Below are positions 7,994 through 18,152 of a stretch of 54,320 nucleotides of DNA, one piece after another; within the stretch, counting starts at the first letter, position 1; each line of letters opens with the position of its first letter. Location: the NCBI GenBank assembly GCA_018066805.1, contig JAGPVX010000019.1:1-54320 (forward strand). The letters are read 5' to 3'. Position numbers and translations under genes: made by a program. Under the pieces are notes generated by a model. It saw only the letters and a program-made list of their open reading frames with translations. It was not told where the DNA came from and did not search any database. The DNA is from Paraperlucidibaca sp. Its GTDB lineage: Bacteria; Pseudomonadota; Gammaproteobacteria; Pseudomonadales; Moraxellaceae.

Positions 7994-8347
7994 ATGGCAA
8001 CACATCACGCAGCTGAAGGCGAGGTCGTATGCCTCAAGACTTGGGCGAATGACTTAGCTGTCGAGAAATCAAAGGTGATAACGAAAACATCGGGGCTCGA
8101 GCTTGCGCGGCTCGTGATCGATGCTGGCACCAATATGCATCATTCGACCTATTGTAGTGTGAATGGCCCGATAGTGATTCAATGCATAGAGGGTGAGGTT
8201 ATATTAAAAACGACGAGTACAACCAGCGCCATCAAGCCTGGCGAGCTAGTGTACTTAAATGGCGGCACAGAGCATGCGCTTGTTGGGGTTAAGCGGTCAG
8301 TTGTTCTGCTGACGATCGTATTAGCCCCGGCTGTAGCGGAGGAATGA
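7994..8347 (+). CDS. Small cupin-domain protein
   Basis: A 117-residue single-domain protein. The centre and C-terminus, with [32 protein letters not shown] and the final strand [10 protein letters not shown], match a cupin barrel of the ChrR/RmlC type. Metal ligands are sparse (His48/His49 in NMHHS and His in GTEHAL), so it may be a binding or sensor protein rather than an enzyme. It is a lone gene between rlpA-like and cueR. A frame-broken second copy of its middle lies at 12759-12856. Function unknown. Confidence 0.75.
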   Translation: MATHHAAEGEVVCLKTWANDLAVEKSKVITKTSGLELARLVIDAGTNMHHSTYCSVNGPIVIQCIEGEVILKTTSTTSAIKPGELVYLNGGTEHALVGVKRSVVLLTIVLAPAVAEE

Positions 8348-8373
8348 TTAGCAGTGGTGTGCATCTCTTGAAA

Positions 8374-8763
8374 CTACTCGCTGCCCAGCCTGTTTAGGAT
8401 GGGGCAGTCGGGTCGATTATCGCCATGGCAGGCAGTTGCAAGCGCCTCAAGTGACGCTCGCATTTCTTGCAGCTGCGTGATGCGAGCATCGAGCTCATCT
8501 ATATGACGGCTGGTTAGCTGCTTTACTTCAGCACTGGCTCGACCTTTATCTCGCCACAACGATAGCAGCTCAGCAATCTGATCTAATGAGAAGCCCATAT
8601 GCCGTGCGCGCTTGATGAAGCGTAGCTCGTGCACAGCTTCATTCGAGTAGATCCGATAGCCTGCGTTCGTGCGAGGTGATGCAGCGATCAAGTGGATTGA
8701 CTCATAATGTCGAATCATCTTGCTTGTTACGCCTGCCTGACGAGCCGCTTCACCAATATTCAT
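8374..8763 (-). CDS. cueR: CueR, Cu(I)-responsive MerR-family activator
   Basis: A 129-residue regulator with an N-terminal winged helix ([20 protein letters not shown]), a dimerisation helix and the metal loop. Cys112 and Cys120 sit exactly where E. coli CueR binds Cu(I), and no third Cys is present, which favours monovalent copper, silver or gold. The chosen ATG at 8763 overlaps the copA stop as ATGA, so it is translationally coupled as last gene of copZ-copA-cueR and would autoregulate through the promoter upstream of copZ. The frame stays open 8 codons upstream but that start has no support. Confidence 0.93.
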   Translation of the reverse strand: MNIGEAARQAGVTSKMIRHYESIHLIAASPRTNAGYRIYSNEAVHELRFIKRARHMGFSLDQIAELLSLWRDKGRASAEVKQLTSRHIDELDARITQLQEMRASLEALATACHGDNRPDCPILNRLGSE

Positions 8764-10967
8764 TTTTCTGCCTTCGATGGCTTCCATGTCTTTAGCAATA
8801 AGGCGTTGGCGACAACGCTAACGCTTGAGAAAGCCATGGCAGCACCGGCAATGACAGGGCTTAAATAACCTAGCGCAGCCAGCGGAATACCGACTGTGTT
8901 ATAGGCAAATGCCCAAAATAAGTTTTGGCGAATTTTCGTCCACGTCAATTGTGAAATCTCAATGGCTTCTGCGATCAAGCTCGGGTCGCCGCGCATTAGG
9001 GTCACTTTGGCTGTGTGCATGGCAACGTCGCTACCATCGCTCATCGCCATGCTGATATCTGCCGCCGCTAGTGCAGGAGCGTCGTTAATGCCATCACCCA
9101 CCATGGCCGTCACGCCTCGTGCTTTAAGGCGAGTGATCTCCTGCGCTTTCTCATGTGGTAATACTTCAGCCACCACATGATCAATGCCAAGCTGCTTGGC
9201 CACGGCATTGGCACTGCCTTTATTGTCCCCTGTAATCATCACGGTCTCTATACCGAGCTGCTGCAGACGACGTATAGCGGAAAATGCCTCGGGCTTGATT
9301 TGATCACGAAAGGCCATAAAGCCGAGCAATGCTGAGTCAGTCACGCGCGCTAGCCAAGAGATAGTACAACCTTCCGCCTCTAATGCTTCGGCCTTGGCTT
9401 TCAGCGGCGACATGTCGACATGACTCTCCTCCATGAGCTGCCTATTACCCAGCAAGTACTCAATGCTATTCACGCTGCCAGATACACCTCGACCAGCTAT
9501 GGCGCGGCTATTGCTAGCACTCAGCAGCTGTAGTTGGTCTTTCTCTGCCGCTTTCATCACGGCATGAGCTAATGGATGGTCGCTATCGCTTTGAAGGCTG
9601 GCGGCTATAGTTAGCATGTCATCTGTAGCAGCCACGCTTTCTTGGGCAACGAGCTCAGGTTTACCGAGTGTCAAAGTGCCTGTTTTATCGAAGGCAATAA
9701 TCTGCGTGCTATGCGTTATCTCTAAGGCTTCTGCATCCTTGATCAAAATCCCTCGCCGAGCAGCAACGCCGGTGCCCACCATCACGGCAGTAGGCGTGGC
9801 AAGACCCAGCGCGCAGGGGCAGGCGATAACTAAGACTGCGACGGCATTGATGATGGCAATTTCGATGCTATTGCCCGATAACCACCAAGCAAAAAAGGTG
9901 AAGGCGGCAATAGCTAAAACGGCGGGGACAAAGATCGCACTGACTTTATCGACTTGGCGCTGAATGGGAGCTTTTGCAGCCTGCGCATCCTCAACCATCC
10001 TGATAATGCGAGACAGCAATGTTTCAGAGCCAAGCAGCTGCACGCTTACTAGCAGCAAGCCATCGGTGCTTATTGAGCCGCCCACCACTTGGTCATCAAC
10101 GCCTTTTACTACGGGATGACTTTCGCCAGTAAGCATGGATTCATCGACTAAGCTTTGGCCTTCTGTGATGACGCCATCGATTGGAATACGCTCGCCAGGG
10201 CGAATGGCAACGATGTCGCCTAGCTTGATTTCAGATAAGGGAATTTCCCGCTCTTGGCCATCTTGGCGAATGCGCGCGGTATCTGGGCGTAGCGCCTGCA
10301 GTGCGCGAATCGCTTCTGTGGTCTGTTGTTTCGCTCTGCTTTCCAGCCATTTGCCCAACATGACCAGCGTGATCACGACTGCCGATGCTTCAAAGTAGAC
10401 CTGATCGTGCGCCGCACTCGATACCATTAGGTGGTACACGCTGAGGCCATAAGCTGCCGACGTGCCTATTGCTACTAGCAGGTCCATATTGCCTGTCCGC
10501 GACTTTAACGCACCCCAGGCAGCGCGATAAAACCGAGCGCCTAAGATGAACTGCACCGGCGTGGCTAATAGCCATTGCAGGGTGACCGGCAGCATCCAGT
10601 CATATCCGAATGGCGCTACCAGCATGGGAACGACTAAAGGCAGCGTGAGTAAGATTGCAATAAGCAGATGCTGCTTTTCACGTGCATGGCGATTACTCAC
10701 CTCGGGGCCTGCATTGTCCTCAACGAGCCTAGCTTGGTAGCCAATATTCACGATCGCCTCAATGAAGCGTGTTGGCGAGGCGCTGCCTTTCATGCGGATA
10801 TGGGCTTTTTCAGTGGCTAAATTAACCGTTGCCGACTCAACCCCGTCGACAGCGGAGAGCGCCTTTTCAACACGGCCGGCACAAGATGCGCAGGTCATGC
10901 CATCGACAAAAAGATCTAGCTCATTCATGGTTTTATCACTGCCTATCTCGCTTGAGAGTTTGTTCAT
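8760..10967 (-). CDS. copA: Cu(I)-exporting P1B-type ATPase CopA
   Basis: A 735-residue inner-membrane pump expelling Cu(I) to the periplasm. In order: one heavy-metal-associated domain with GMTCASC (Cys26, Cys29), membrane helices, the actuator TGES, the intramembrane metal motif CPC in [12 protein letters not shown], the phosphorylation motif DKTGTLT, the nucleotide-domain dipeptide in SDHPLAHAV, and the hinge [11 protein letters not shown]. The start at 10967 is preceded by AAGGAG with 6 nt spacing, better than the internal Met14. It lies 45 bp downstream of copZ and overlaps cueR by 4 bp. Confidence 0.95.
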   Translation of the reverse strand: MNKLSSEIGSDKTMNELDLFVDGMTCASCAGRVEKALSAVDGVESATVNLATEKAHIRMKGSASPTRFIEAIVNIGYQARLVEDNAGPEVSNRHAREKQHLLIAILLTLPLVVPMLVAPFGYDWMLPVTLQWLLATPVQFILGARFYRAAWGALKSRTGNMDLLVAIGTSAAYGLSVYHLMVSSAAHDQVYFEASAVVITLVMLGKWLESRAKQQTTEAIRALQALRPDTARIRQDGQEREIPLSEIKLGDIVAIRPGERIPIDGVITEGQSLVDESMLTGESHPVVKGVDDQVVGGSISTDGLLLVSVQLLGSETLLSRIIRMVEDAQAAKAPIQRQVDKVSAIFVPAVLAIAAFTFFAWWLSGNSIEIAIINAVAVLVIACPCALGLATPTAVMVGTGVAARRGILIKDAEALEITHSTQIIAFDKTGTLTLGKPELVAQESVAATDDMLTIAASLQSDSDHPLAHAVMKAAEKDQLQLLSASNSRAIAGRGVSGSVNSIEYLLGNRQLMEESHVDMSPLKAKAEALEAEGCTISWLARVTDSALLGFMAFRDQIKPEAFSAIRRLQQLGIETVMITGDNKGSANAVAKQLGIDHVVAEVLPHEKAQEITRLKARGVTAMVGDGINDAPALAAADISMAMSDGSDVAMHTAKVTLMRGDPSLIAEAIEISQLTWTKIRQNLFWAFAYNTVGIPLAALGYLSPVIAGAAMAFSSVSVVANALLLKTWKPSKAEK

Positions 10968-11012
10968 ATGAGGCTCCTTGAGTCGGCTATCGTATTTGGC
11001 TACTACACCTGT

Positions 11013-11204
11013 TTATTGCACATCAAAGCCGACGTTTTTAATTGCGCTAGCTAGTAGCTCATACGCTAGAGATGACTCAATTTTCACCTGAGCTTGTGAC
11101 AGGTCAACGTTAACAGATGCGTTGGAGTCGATCGCATGAATGGCCGTAGTGATTTTCGCCACGCAGCTACCGCAGCCCATTCCTGAAACTTTAAATGTAT
11201 GCAT
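11013..11204 (-). CDS. copZ: CopZ-like copper chaperone (single HMA domain)
   Basis: A 63-residue cytoplasmic ferredoxin-fold domain with the metal motif GMGCGSC (Cys11, Cys14), ending at the usual domain boundary. It should carry Cu(I) to CopA and to CueR. It is first in the copZ-copA-cueR operon, directly behind a promoter with the 19-bp spacer typical of MerR-family control. A bacterial mercury carrier is less likely given the neighbours. Confidence 0.9.
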   Translation of the reverse strand: MHTFKVSGMGCGSCVAKITTAIHAIDSNASVNVDLSQAQVKIESSLAYELLASAIKNVGFDVQ

Positions 11205-11254
11205 GGTGTCTCTCCGATGAGTCGCAATGCGCGGCCTCAGCTGGCCGCATCCTT

Positions 11255-11285
11255 AAGATCAGGCTTTCCATAGTGGTAAGGTCAA
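11255..11285 (-). promoter_or_regulatory. CueR-type promoter of the copper operon
   Basis: On the minus strand TTGACC (11285-11280) is separated by 19 bp from GATCTT (11260-11255). The long spacer is the hallmark of MerR-family activated promoters. Within it, CTTACC and GGAAAG (minus strand) form a 5/6-matched dyad around 5 bp (11264-11280), in the place of a CueR box. The -10 is weak, as expected if CueR must twist the DNA. The ATG of copZ follows 50 bp downstream. Confidence 0.65.
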
Positions 11286-11298
11286 GCGGATTTTAAAA

Positions 11299-12507
11299 TT
11301 ACCGTGAATTAGAACGCCGCCCCAGCCAGTTGGCGATAGGTTGTGCGCTGGCGCCATGCAATACGATGCTCATCAGCACGGTTAATACGACGACGGATAT
11401 TAGCTGCTCGAATCCGGGTAAATTAAATTGCTCATCGATCACTAATACAAACAAAATTGATGCCAGTCCGCGCGGCCCAAACCAGCCGAGTGCGAGCTTA
11501 TGTGCAGTTGGCATGCCAGTGCCTATTAATGACAGCCATATCGGTAGCATGCGCACTGCCGTCAAGAAACTTAGTGCTAGAAGGATGGTTTGCCAGCTGA
11601 TATGGCTAAGGCCAATGGGCAATAAAATGGCGCCGAAAATGATGAAGGTCAGGATAGTGAGAATTTGACCTTCGCCCTCTACAAACTCGACGATGAAGTC
11701 GCGCTCGCTAGTGAGTGTGTTGCCCAACGTTAGCCCACCCACAAAGGCGGCGAGAAAGCCATTGCCACCTAGCTGTTCGGCGGCGGTAAAGCACAGTAGC
11801 GCGCCGGCGAGCACGGCAATGCCGCGGCTAGGGGGCGACACATAGCCATTGATAATGCAGCGATCTAGCAAACGAGCGAGGATGTAGCCAATGCCACCAC
11901 CAATGAGTGGGCCAACAATGAGCTGTAGTGCAACGAATTGAAAAAGGCTTTCAGGCGCATCGTTGATGTAGGTGCCGGTAGCCTGCGCTGCCAATATTGC
12001 CGACATCATAATAACGGGTGCTGCTAGGCCATCATTCAGACCGCTTTCTACATTAATGCCTTCGCGCACGTGCTCTGGCACTTTAGGGCTAGCTAAAATG
12101 GGTTGCGCCAACGCGGCGTCGGTGGGCGTTAAGATCGCCGCTACCAGCAATGCCAGCACGAGTGGTACTTCGGGTAATAGCCAGTGCACTACTGCGGTGC
12201 CTAACGCGATTGTCAGTGGCATGCCAACCAGCAACATGCGAGCCGGTGTGGCGGCATGCCGGCGCAAGCTCGATAGTCGCACGCTGGCGGCATCGCTAAA
12301 CAACACTAGTACCAGCGTGAACTCGGCAAATATATGAAGCAGCTTGCTATCAACCCGAATATCGAGAAGCCCTGCGCCAGCCTCACCCAATAAGTAGCCA
12401 AAGCCAACAAATAGCATGGGCAATGTCAGCAGAGTTTTTGATAAACGCTGAGAGATCAGTGCCCAGGCGACTATGCCAACGCAGATGGTAATAATTTGCC
12501 AGTTCAC
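11299..12507 (-). CDS. Cation:proton antiporter (CPA1 / NhaP type)
   Basis: A 402-residue inner-membrane protein with about 12 membrane helices. The Na+/H+ exchanger core is visible: TPTDAALAQPIL at about residues 127-138 and the ion-site motif INVESGLNDG at about 150-159 with the acidic pair and Asn-Asp. It should exchange Na+ or K+ for protons and help pH and salt homeostasis. There is no C-terminal RCK/TrkA domain. The stop lies just beyond the copper-operon promoter; the genes are co-directional, so readthrough into copZ is possible. Upstream lie only gene remnants. Confidence 0.87.
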   Translation of the reverse strand: MNWQIITICVGIVAWALISQRLSKTLLTLPMLFVGFGYLLGEAGAGLLDIRVDSKLLHIFAEFTLVLVLFSDAASVRLSSLRRHAATPARMLLVGMPLTIALGTAVVHWLLPEVPLVLALLVAAILTPTDAALAQPILASPKVPEHVREGINVESGLNDGLAAPVIMMSAILAAQATGTYINDAPESLFQFVALQLIVGPLIGGGIGYILARLLDRCIINGYVSPPSRGIAVLAGALLCFTAAEQLGGNGFLAAFVGGLTLGNTLTSERDFIVEFVEGEGQILTILTFIIFGAILLPIGLSHISWQTILLALSFLTAVRMLPIWLSLIGTGMPTAHKLALGWFGPRGLASILFVLVIDEQFNLPGFEQLISVVVLTVLMSIVLHGASAQPIANWLGRRSNSR

Positions 12508-12617
12508 GCGCAGTTACACCCCAAGACTAGATCACATATTGTTTTTCAGATTAGCAGCAATGAGCTTGCGCTATAGCGTCTTAATGCAATAACTACTCGG
12601 ACCAAGCCGCATAAGTA

Positions 12618-12755
12618 CTAGATCTTCTTCCTAACGCTACTGGGCGCCATACCTGTCCAGCGTTTGAATGCTCGGCGAAAATCGCGGGCATCATTGAAGC
12701 CAAGTTCGTTGGCGATGGCGGTGATAGAGAGTATTTTATCGATCACAAGGCGCAT
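12618..12755 (-). pseudogene. C-terminal fragment of an AraC-family regulator
   Basis: The minus strand encodes 45 residues with the second AraC helix-turn-helix: LSITAIANELGFNDARDFRR, then AFKRWTGMAP and a stop at 12618. The first helix-turn-helix and the effector domain are missing. Sequence upstream of 12755 switches abruptly to a cupin fragment on the other strand, so this is a truncated remnant left by recombination or deletion. The stretch 12508-12617 holds nothing I recognise. Confidence 0.8.
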
Positions 12756-12758
12756 AAG

Positions 12759-12856
12759 GGGGCAGTGGTAGTTCACTGCATAGAGGGCGAGATTAGATTG
12801 AAACGCCTAGTGCTACTAAGTCTATAAAATCAGGTCAGCTAGTATATTTAAATGGC
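12759..12856 (+). pseudogene. Frame-broken fragment of the small cupin gene
   Basis: The plus strand reads GAVVVHCIEGEIRLK, then loses frame, then resumes as KSGQLVYLNG. This matches [15 protein letters not shown] and [10 protein letters not shown] of the intact cupin at 7994-8347. Both ends of the domain are missing and the frame shift lies in the middle. It abuts the AraC fragment within 4 bp, giving a chimeric junction of two dead genes on opposite strands. Confidence 0.75.
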
Positions 12857-12890
12857 TGTTTAAATTAAAAATTAGTTTTTTAGTATCTCA

Positions 12891-13274
12891 TTAAGGCCAG
12901 TATTTTGCTTTATCAGGGATAACGAAACGAACCCCACCTCGTGGATCTGGCATGTCGTCAGAGTGTCTTGGAATTATATGCAAGTGGATGTGCTTCATCG
13001 TTTGTCCTGCCATTGGCCCGTCATTGATTCCTATGTTAAAGCTATCTGTCGAGTACTGTAGGGCAAGCTCGCCGCGGTGCTTGAAGAGCATTTCATCCAT
13101 GCTTCTACGTTCGGCTTTAGTCGTTTCAAAGTAACTTTCAATATGACGATTTGGAATTATCAGCGTATGGCCTCTGGCTACTGGAAAGCCATCACGTATT
13201 ACAAATACCCACTCATCTTGATCAATAATTTGCTCGGCACGGATATGGCAAAAAGGACAATGATGTGTTGCCAT
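12891..13274 (-). CDS. HIT-family nucleotide-binding protein
   Basis: A 127-residue histidine-triad protein. The triad HIHLH at residues 95-99, followed by IIPRH, is the nucleotide-phosphoramidase/hydrolase active site, and CPFC (Cys6, Cys9) near the N-terminus is the zinc-binding pair seen in HIT proteins. ATG at 13274 is chosen because GGAG lies 6 nt upstream; an upstream TTG in the same frame overlaps that ribosome site and is unlikely. Probable substrates are adenosine phosphoramidates or dinucleoside polyphosphates. It is a lone gene. Confidence 0.88.
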   Translation of the reverse strand: MATHHCPFCHIRAEQIIDQDEWVFVIRDGFPVARGHTLIIPNRHIESYFETTKAERRSMDEMLFKHRGELALQYSTDSFNIGINDGPMAGQTMKHIHLHIIPRHSDDMPDPRGGVRFVIPDKAKYWP

Positions 13275-13427
13275 AAATATCTCCAAGATTAATTAAAATT
13301 TAATATAGATGCATCAGTATGTTTATCACGATAAAGGCTGTTTAGTGAATGGGAGTTTGGTGAACAAGAACAACCTCCATGTACTTTATTTGTATTAATA
13401 GAGAAAGCTCACAGGTCAAGCAGGCTT

Positions 13428-14264
13428 TCATTCAGTTAGGTAGCTATCTGAAATACGGCGCCAAATTTCATGGCCCACCATGTCGTAGTGTTTCACTACT
13501 GTCAGGCAGGCTCTGCGTTCGGCTTCGTCTACCAGAGGCGGCGGCAATAAGGGGTCATAAATCATTTGGCGAATCGCAGCCTCACCAATCAAGAACGATT
13601 CACGTGCGGCCTCTTCGAGTTCCAGTGCTTCAATTTTTGAGAGCGAATGCTCTAGTCGTTCTCTGATCTGTTTGTAGCCAATAGTAAGGCTTTGGCTATT
13701 CCATAGTTTGCGAGCCTGGGCTTCGCGCTCTTCATCTAGCTCACAAGCCTTCAGTACTATTGCATCTTGTTCGAGTCCCAGCCGACGTAGTCGCTGACGA
13801 ATGACTTCGAGCCCATCGACCAGATTGTCTGGTCTGACATAAATGTCTCGATCGAGCTCCTGGAAGCCCAGAAGATTTAAGGCACGCTGGCGTTTAGCCA
13901 GAGCGGTGCGATTTGTGCGACCCAGCATTCCAGAGCAGACCATGATCCAGGCCCCAGTCCACTCTTTTAGACGCTGCTCTATGGTCTTCCATGACCCCAG
14001 CTCGCGGGCGAGCTCCGCTGCTGCTGGACCCAGTTGGTACGCGCCGCGACCGATTGCCTCGATTTGACCAGCTCCGCTTAAGCGAGCGAGTGCCACGCGT
14101 ACACTACTAGGAGGAATGCCAAACAAGGCACAGGCCTCGACTGCTTCGCGAGTCAAGAGAGGTCGGCCTTCTGCTGCTAGTAATATGTTTAAAATCAAAT
14201 CTTTAGGGCTTGCTGTGTTCATTTTCTTCATAGGAGTAGGCTCAATAGTTGTGGCATCCAGCAC
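13428..14264 (-). CDS. PaaX-family transcriptional regulator
   Basis: Up to 278 residues with an N-terminal winged helix (DLILNILLAAEGRPLLTREA and SVRVALARLSGAG), a PaaX-type central domain and a C-terminal segment with the conserved RRACLTVVKHYD region. PaaX binds phenylacetyl-CoA and related CoA thioesters to relieve repression of catabolic genes. Here the neighbouring crotonase (14546-15463, same strand, upstream) is a possible target. The start is unsettled: GTG 14264, ATG 14231 and ATG 14222 are all possible and none has a clear ribosome site. Confidence 0.8.
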   Translation of the reverse strand: MLDATTIEPTPMKKMNTASPKDLILNILLAAEGRPLLTREAVEACALFGIPPSSVRVALARLSGAGQIEAIGRGAYQLGPAAAELARELGSWKTIEQRLKEWTGAWIMVCSGMLGRTNRTALAKRQRALNLLGFQELDRDIYVRPDNLVDGLEVIRQRLRRLGLEQDAIVLKACELDEEREAQARKLWNSQSLTIGYKQIRERLEHSLSKIEALELEEAARESFLIGEAAIRQMIYDPLLPPPLVDEAERRACLTVVKHYDMVGHEIWRRISDSYLTE

Positions 14265-14342
14265 TCCATGAGAGGAAAGCCAAGCATCAGCTACTTAACG
14301 TTATTGTTAGAGGCGTATGCTTTAACGCTACATGTTATATAT

Positions 14343-14549
14343 TTATAGTGCCTTATATGAAGCTGTATTATTTAGGCAAAGTGCACTTGGGATGGTCATT
14401 ACTACAAGTTTGAATGCCATTTCTCTCGCTATTAGGCATTTGCCGATGTGAGCTTTTGGGGCACTTTTCTCTACGGATTTGAATGTGCGTACTAACAGAG
14501 GTGGCCCCATAGATGCGCTGCTTTTTCCTTTGATGGAACCTGCTTTCAT
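14343..14549 (-). CDS. Possible small coupled ORF, unrecognised
   Basis: A 68-residue frame whose ATG overlaps the stop of the enoyl-CoA hydratase gene as ATGA, which would allow translational coupling. The product is basic, has no signal, no membrane segment and no family I recognise. It may be chance or the decayed end of an older gene. The rest of 14265-14545 shows nothing else. Confidence 0.2.
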   Translation of the reverse strand: MKAGSIKGKSSASMGPPLLVRTFKSVEKSAPKAHIGKCLIAREMAFKLVVMTIPSALCLNNTASYKAL

Positions 14550-15463
14550 CCCTTAAATGAAGACATGCCAAAATCACCAAAAGGTTCATCGCGCTCTCGA
14601 ACGGCTTGCTTGAAGCCAGCCTCGGCGGCCCGTTGCTGAAAGGCATAACCTTCTTGCGTGTGACGCGTAATGCCATCAAATACGGTGCCAAGAATTTGAG
14701 TGGTGTGTAGGCCTTGCTGCGAAACGGATTGATTCAGCAGCAACTTCATCATCACCAACTGATTAATCGGCATACGCGCAATGCGCTCCAGCAGGATCTC
14801 AAAGCGCTCATCAAGCTGCGCAGCCGGCGCAGACTCTATCGCCAACCCCCACTCTTGAGCCTCTTTGCCAGACAAACAGTCACCGGTAAAAAGCAGGCGC
14901 TTAGCTTTCTCTAAACCCAATCGATAAAACCAAATGGAGGTCGTTGGTGAGCCCCAAACACGGGCTGGCGGATAGCCAATTTTGGCATCATCAGCGATTA
15001 CCAATAAATCCGAGCACAGTGCCATATCGGTCCCACCCGCCACACAAAAGCCGTGCACCTTGCAGACCACCGGCTTATCGCTGTGAAACAGGCTCATGAA
15101 GCCTTTCACATTGCGACTCATGCCCTGATAGTCGATAACCGGGTCCCAGGTTTGGCCGGGCAGATGGTTTTGCATCTGCACGATGGGGTCTGCGGGAGAG
15201 CCTGGGGGCAAGTCACTCTGACTCAGATGCTCGAAGCTCAGTGACTCGGCACTGTCGACCAAATCATAGCCACCACAGAAGCCAGTTCCATTTCCAGCGA
15301 GCGCAATCACATGCACGCTAGGGTCAAGATTGGCGCGCTCAACACAGGCAGCCAACTCGCGAGGCATATCCATCGTGATGCCGTTGCCGCGAGCGGGGCG
15401 ATTGAGTGTGATTCGAGCGATACGGCCAGTAACCTCAAAAGTCATTGTTTTCAAATTATTCAT
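14546..15463 (-). CDS. Enoyl-CoA hydratase/isomerase (crotonase family)
   Basis: A 305-residue crotonase-fold enzyme. Oxyanion-hole segments are ALAGNGTGFCGGYDL at about residues 55-69 and HGFCVAGGTDMALCSDLL at about 140-157. The usual catalytic Glu of mitochondrial-type hydratases is not obvious at YPPARVWGSP, so the reaction (hydration, isomerisation or another crotonase chemistry) is open. Its length exceeds the usual 260 through insertions around residues 75-110. GTGGAG precedes the start by 7 nt. It probably serves beta-oxidation of a branched, cyclic or aromatic acyl-CoA, with PaaX downstream. Confidence 0.85.
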   Translation of the reverse strand: MNNLKTMTFEVTGRIARITLNRPARGNGITMDMPRELAACVERANLDPSVHVIALAGNGTGFCGGYDLVDSAESLSFEHLSQSDLPPGSPADPIVQMQNHLPGQTWDPVIDYQGMSRNVKGFMSLFHSDKPVVCKVHGFCVAGGTDMALCSDLLVIADDAKIGYPPARVWGSPTTSIWFYRLGLEKAKRLLFTGDCLSGKEAQEWGLAIESAPAAQLDERFEILLERIARMPINQLVMMKLLLNQSVSQQGLHTTQILGTVFDGITRHTQEGYAFQQRAAEAGFKQAVRERDEPFGDFGMSSFKG

Positions 15464-15730
15464 ACGAGTGCTCCACGGATTGGCAACAAAGCTACGGTAA
15501 ATTTATTTTTCAAAAATACATTGTAATGATACTTGAAATCTAATTATATGTCTCTTGATGAAGCAATTCATCCAGTAGCCTGTCGGTAGCTTCATGCTCG
15601 ACAGACTGCTGAGTTGGCTCTTAGTTATTGAGATGCCATGACAATGGTGTCTGCTAAGAAAAGCATGAGCGCGGCATTATTTTCAGACACACGTATTCTT
15701 AGTGCATAACATCAAATTGAGGTGGTCATC

Positions 15731-16573
15731 ATGCCAAGTGCATACAATCCAAAAGCTATTCATCAGAAGGGGGCAAGCTTTCCCGTGCGGCGCATGGACT
15801 TTGATTTCACAGGAATCAATAAGTACTTTATTAATAATGATCCAGTGCCCTCCATGCTCTGGCTGGCTTTTCAAGCTTACTTTCCTGAAGGCGAAGCCTT
15901 CTTTGTAGATTCTGTGCGTGATATGCGTGATCAAGTTAAGGGCGAGCTACTCCAAAAGAATGTCAGCGCCTTTATTGGTCAAGAAGCTATGCATGGTAAA
16001 GAGCACTATGTGGCTAACGAAGAGGCGAGAAGACAAGGTATTGATGTCTCTGCGCTAGATAGAGCCACAGCAAGAGTTAGAAGGCTTGGAAATAAACACT
16101 TGTCGAAGAGATTTCGTTTGGCGTTAACCGCAGCGGCAGAGCATTTCACTGGTGTGATTAGCAGCCAAATAGCCAAGAGAGATGACTTTAGGGCAAGCAT
16201 TGTTGACGACAGAATTAAGGCATTAATTCTCTGGCACGCCATGGAGGAGACGGAGCATCGCGCAGTAGCTTTTGATGTCTATCAAAGCACGGGAGGAGGC
16301 TATTTTACACGTGCGTTGGCCATGACAGTTGTGTCGATAGGCATTACCCCAACAGTGCTTTTTGGCATGATCGTTTGCTTGCGCCAAGACAGGCAACTTT
16401 CTAATTTAGCCTCTTGGAGCCGCTTCTTAAAAAGCTATTGGGGCTCTAACGGCTTTTTTTCCGAACTGCTTCCAGAGCTACTTCACTACTATCGATTAGA
16501 TTTTCATCCTAATGACTTAGATGCGCAGGTTATTTTGCATACTCTCCGAAGTGAGTTATGTGCTGAGCAGTAG
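15731..16573 (+). CDS. PF10118-type metal-dependent hydrolase, copy 1
   Basis: A 280-residue soluble, mainly helical protein of the family named predicted metal-dependent hydrolase (PF10118). Conserved acidic/His clusters recall a ferritin-like di-metal site: FPEGEAFF (about 55-62), QEAMHGKEH (about 85-93), AAEHFT (about 137-142) and HAMEETEHRAVAFDVY (about 172-187). GAGG 8 nt upstream selects ATG 15731 over a GTG in the same frame. A paralogue lies at 37148-38032. The reaction is unknown; such proteins sit near lipid and steroid catabolism. No operon partner; a strong hairpin follows. Confidence 0.8.
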   Translation: MPSAYNPKAIHQKGASFPVRRMDFDFTGINKYFINNDPVPSMLWLAFQAYFPEGEAFFVDSVRDMRDQVKGELLQKNVSAFIGQEAMHGKEHYVANEEARRQGIDVSALDRATARVRRLGNKHLSKRFRLALTAAAEHFTGVISSQIAKRDDFRASIVDDRIKALILWHAMEETEHRAVAFDVYQSTGGGYFTRALAMTVVSIGITPTVLFGMIVCLRQDRQLSNLASWSRFLKSYWGSNGFFSELLPELLHYYRLDFHPNDLDAQVILHTLRSELCAEQ

Positions 16574-16603
16574 ATTCGATGTGGCAATCAGTCTATTTGA
16601 TTT

Positions 16604-16647
16604 AGAAAGCCTGTCTCGTAGATTTAAATCACCGAGACAGGCTTTCT
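16604..16647 (+). terminator. Strong 15-bp hairpin terminator
   Basis: AGAAAGCCTGTCTCG (16604-16618) pairs perfectly with CGAGACAGGCTTTCT (16633-16647) around a 14-nt loop, 31 bp after the PF10118 stop. A short AATTT follows, so it can work for the plus strand and probably serves the convergent frmA transcript too. The remaining 16648-16857 shows only a weak CGCTGC/GCAGCG hairpin near 16820-16850. Confidence 0.75.
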
Positions 16648-16857
16648 AATTTCAAATGAACCATGCGGCAGTATTTAACTCAGTAGCTTTTTTAACTAAT
16701 CGTTGAGCCTTATTTATTCAAAAATAAAAAACTCTGGGCTAACCAGTTTTTTCGATGAAATTATATCTGTTGAGGAAACAGGAGGCTTTAAACCCAATCC
16801 AATTTTCCACTATCCTTCGAGCGCTGCCCCGGCTAAAGGAGCAGCGACTGTATCTAT

Positions 16858-18003
<1,146 letters not shown>

Positions 18004-18152
18004 TTAGTTTATGAGCTTTTCTCCTCTATTTTGGCTGACCTCAGCCGCCACAGGCAGGAGCATTTTTGAGCTTATGATGGTCATTATATTTATTCCTGAA
18101 GAAGTGATAGTGTGCGTCTTTGGTAAAATACCTTTGCGTATGAGTAATAATC

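Noticed and set aside
9616-9963. 115-codon plus-strand frame inside copA
   Set aside because: Antisense shadow; low-complexity composition typical of a frame opposite membrane helices.
14368-14691. 107-codon minus-strand frame overlapping the crotonase end
   Set aside because: Out of frame with the conserved gene over half its length; no coding signs.
16820-16850. Terminator for frmA with CGCTGC/GCAGCG arms
   Set aside because: Only 6 bp with a long loop and no T-run; the 16604-16647 hairpin is far stronger.
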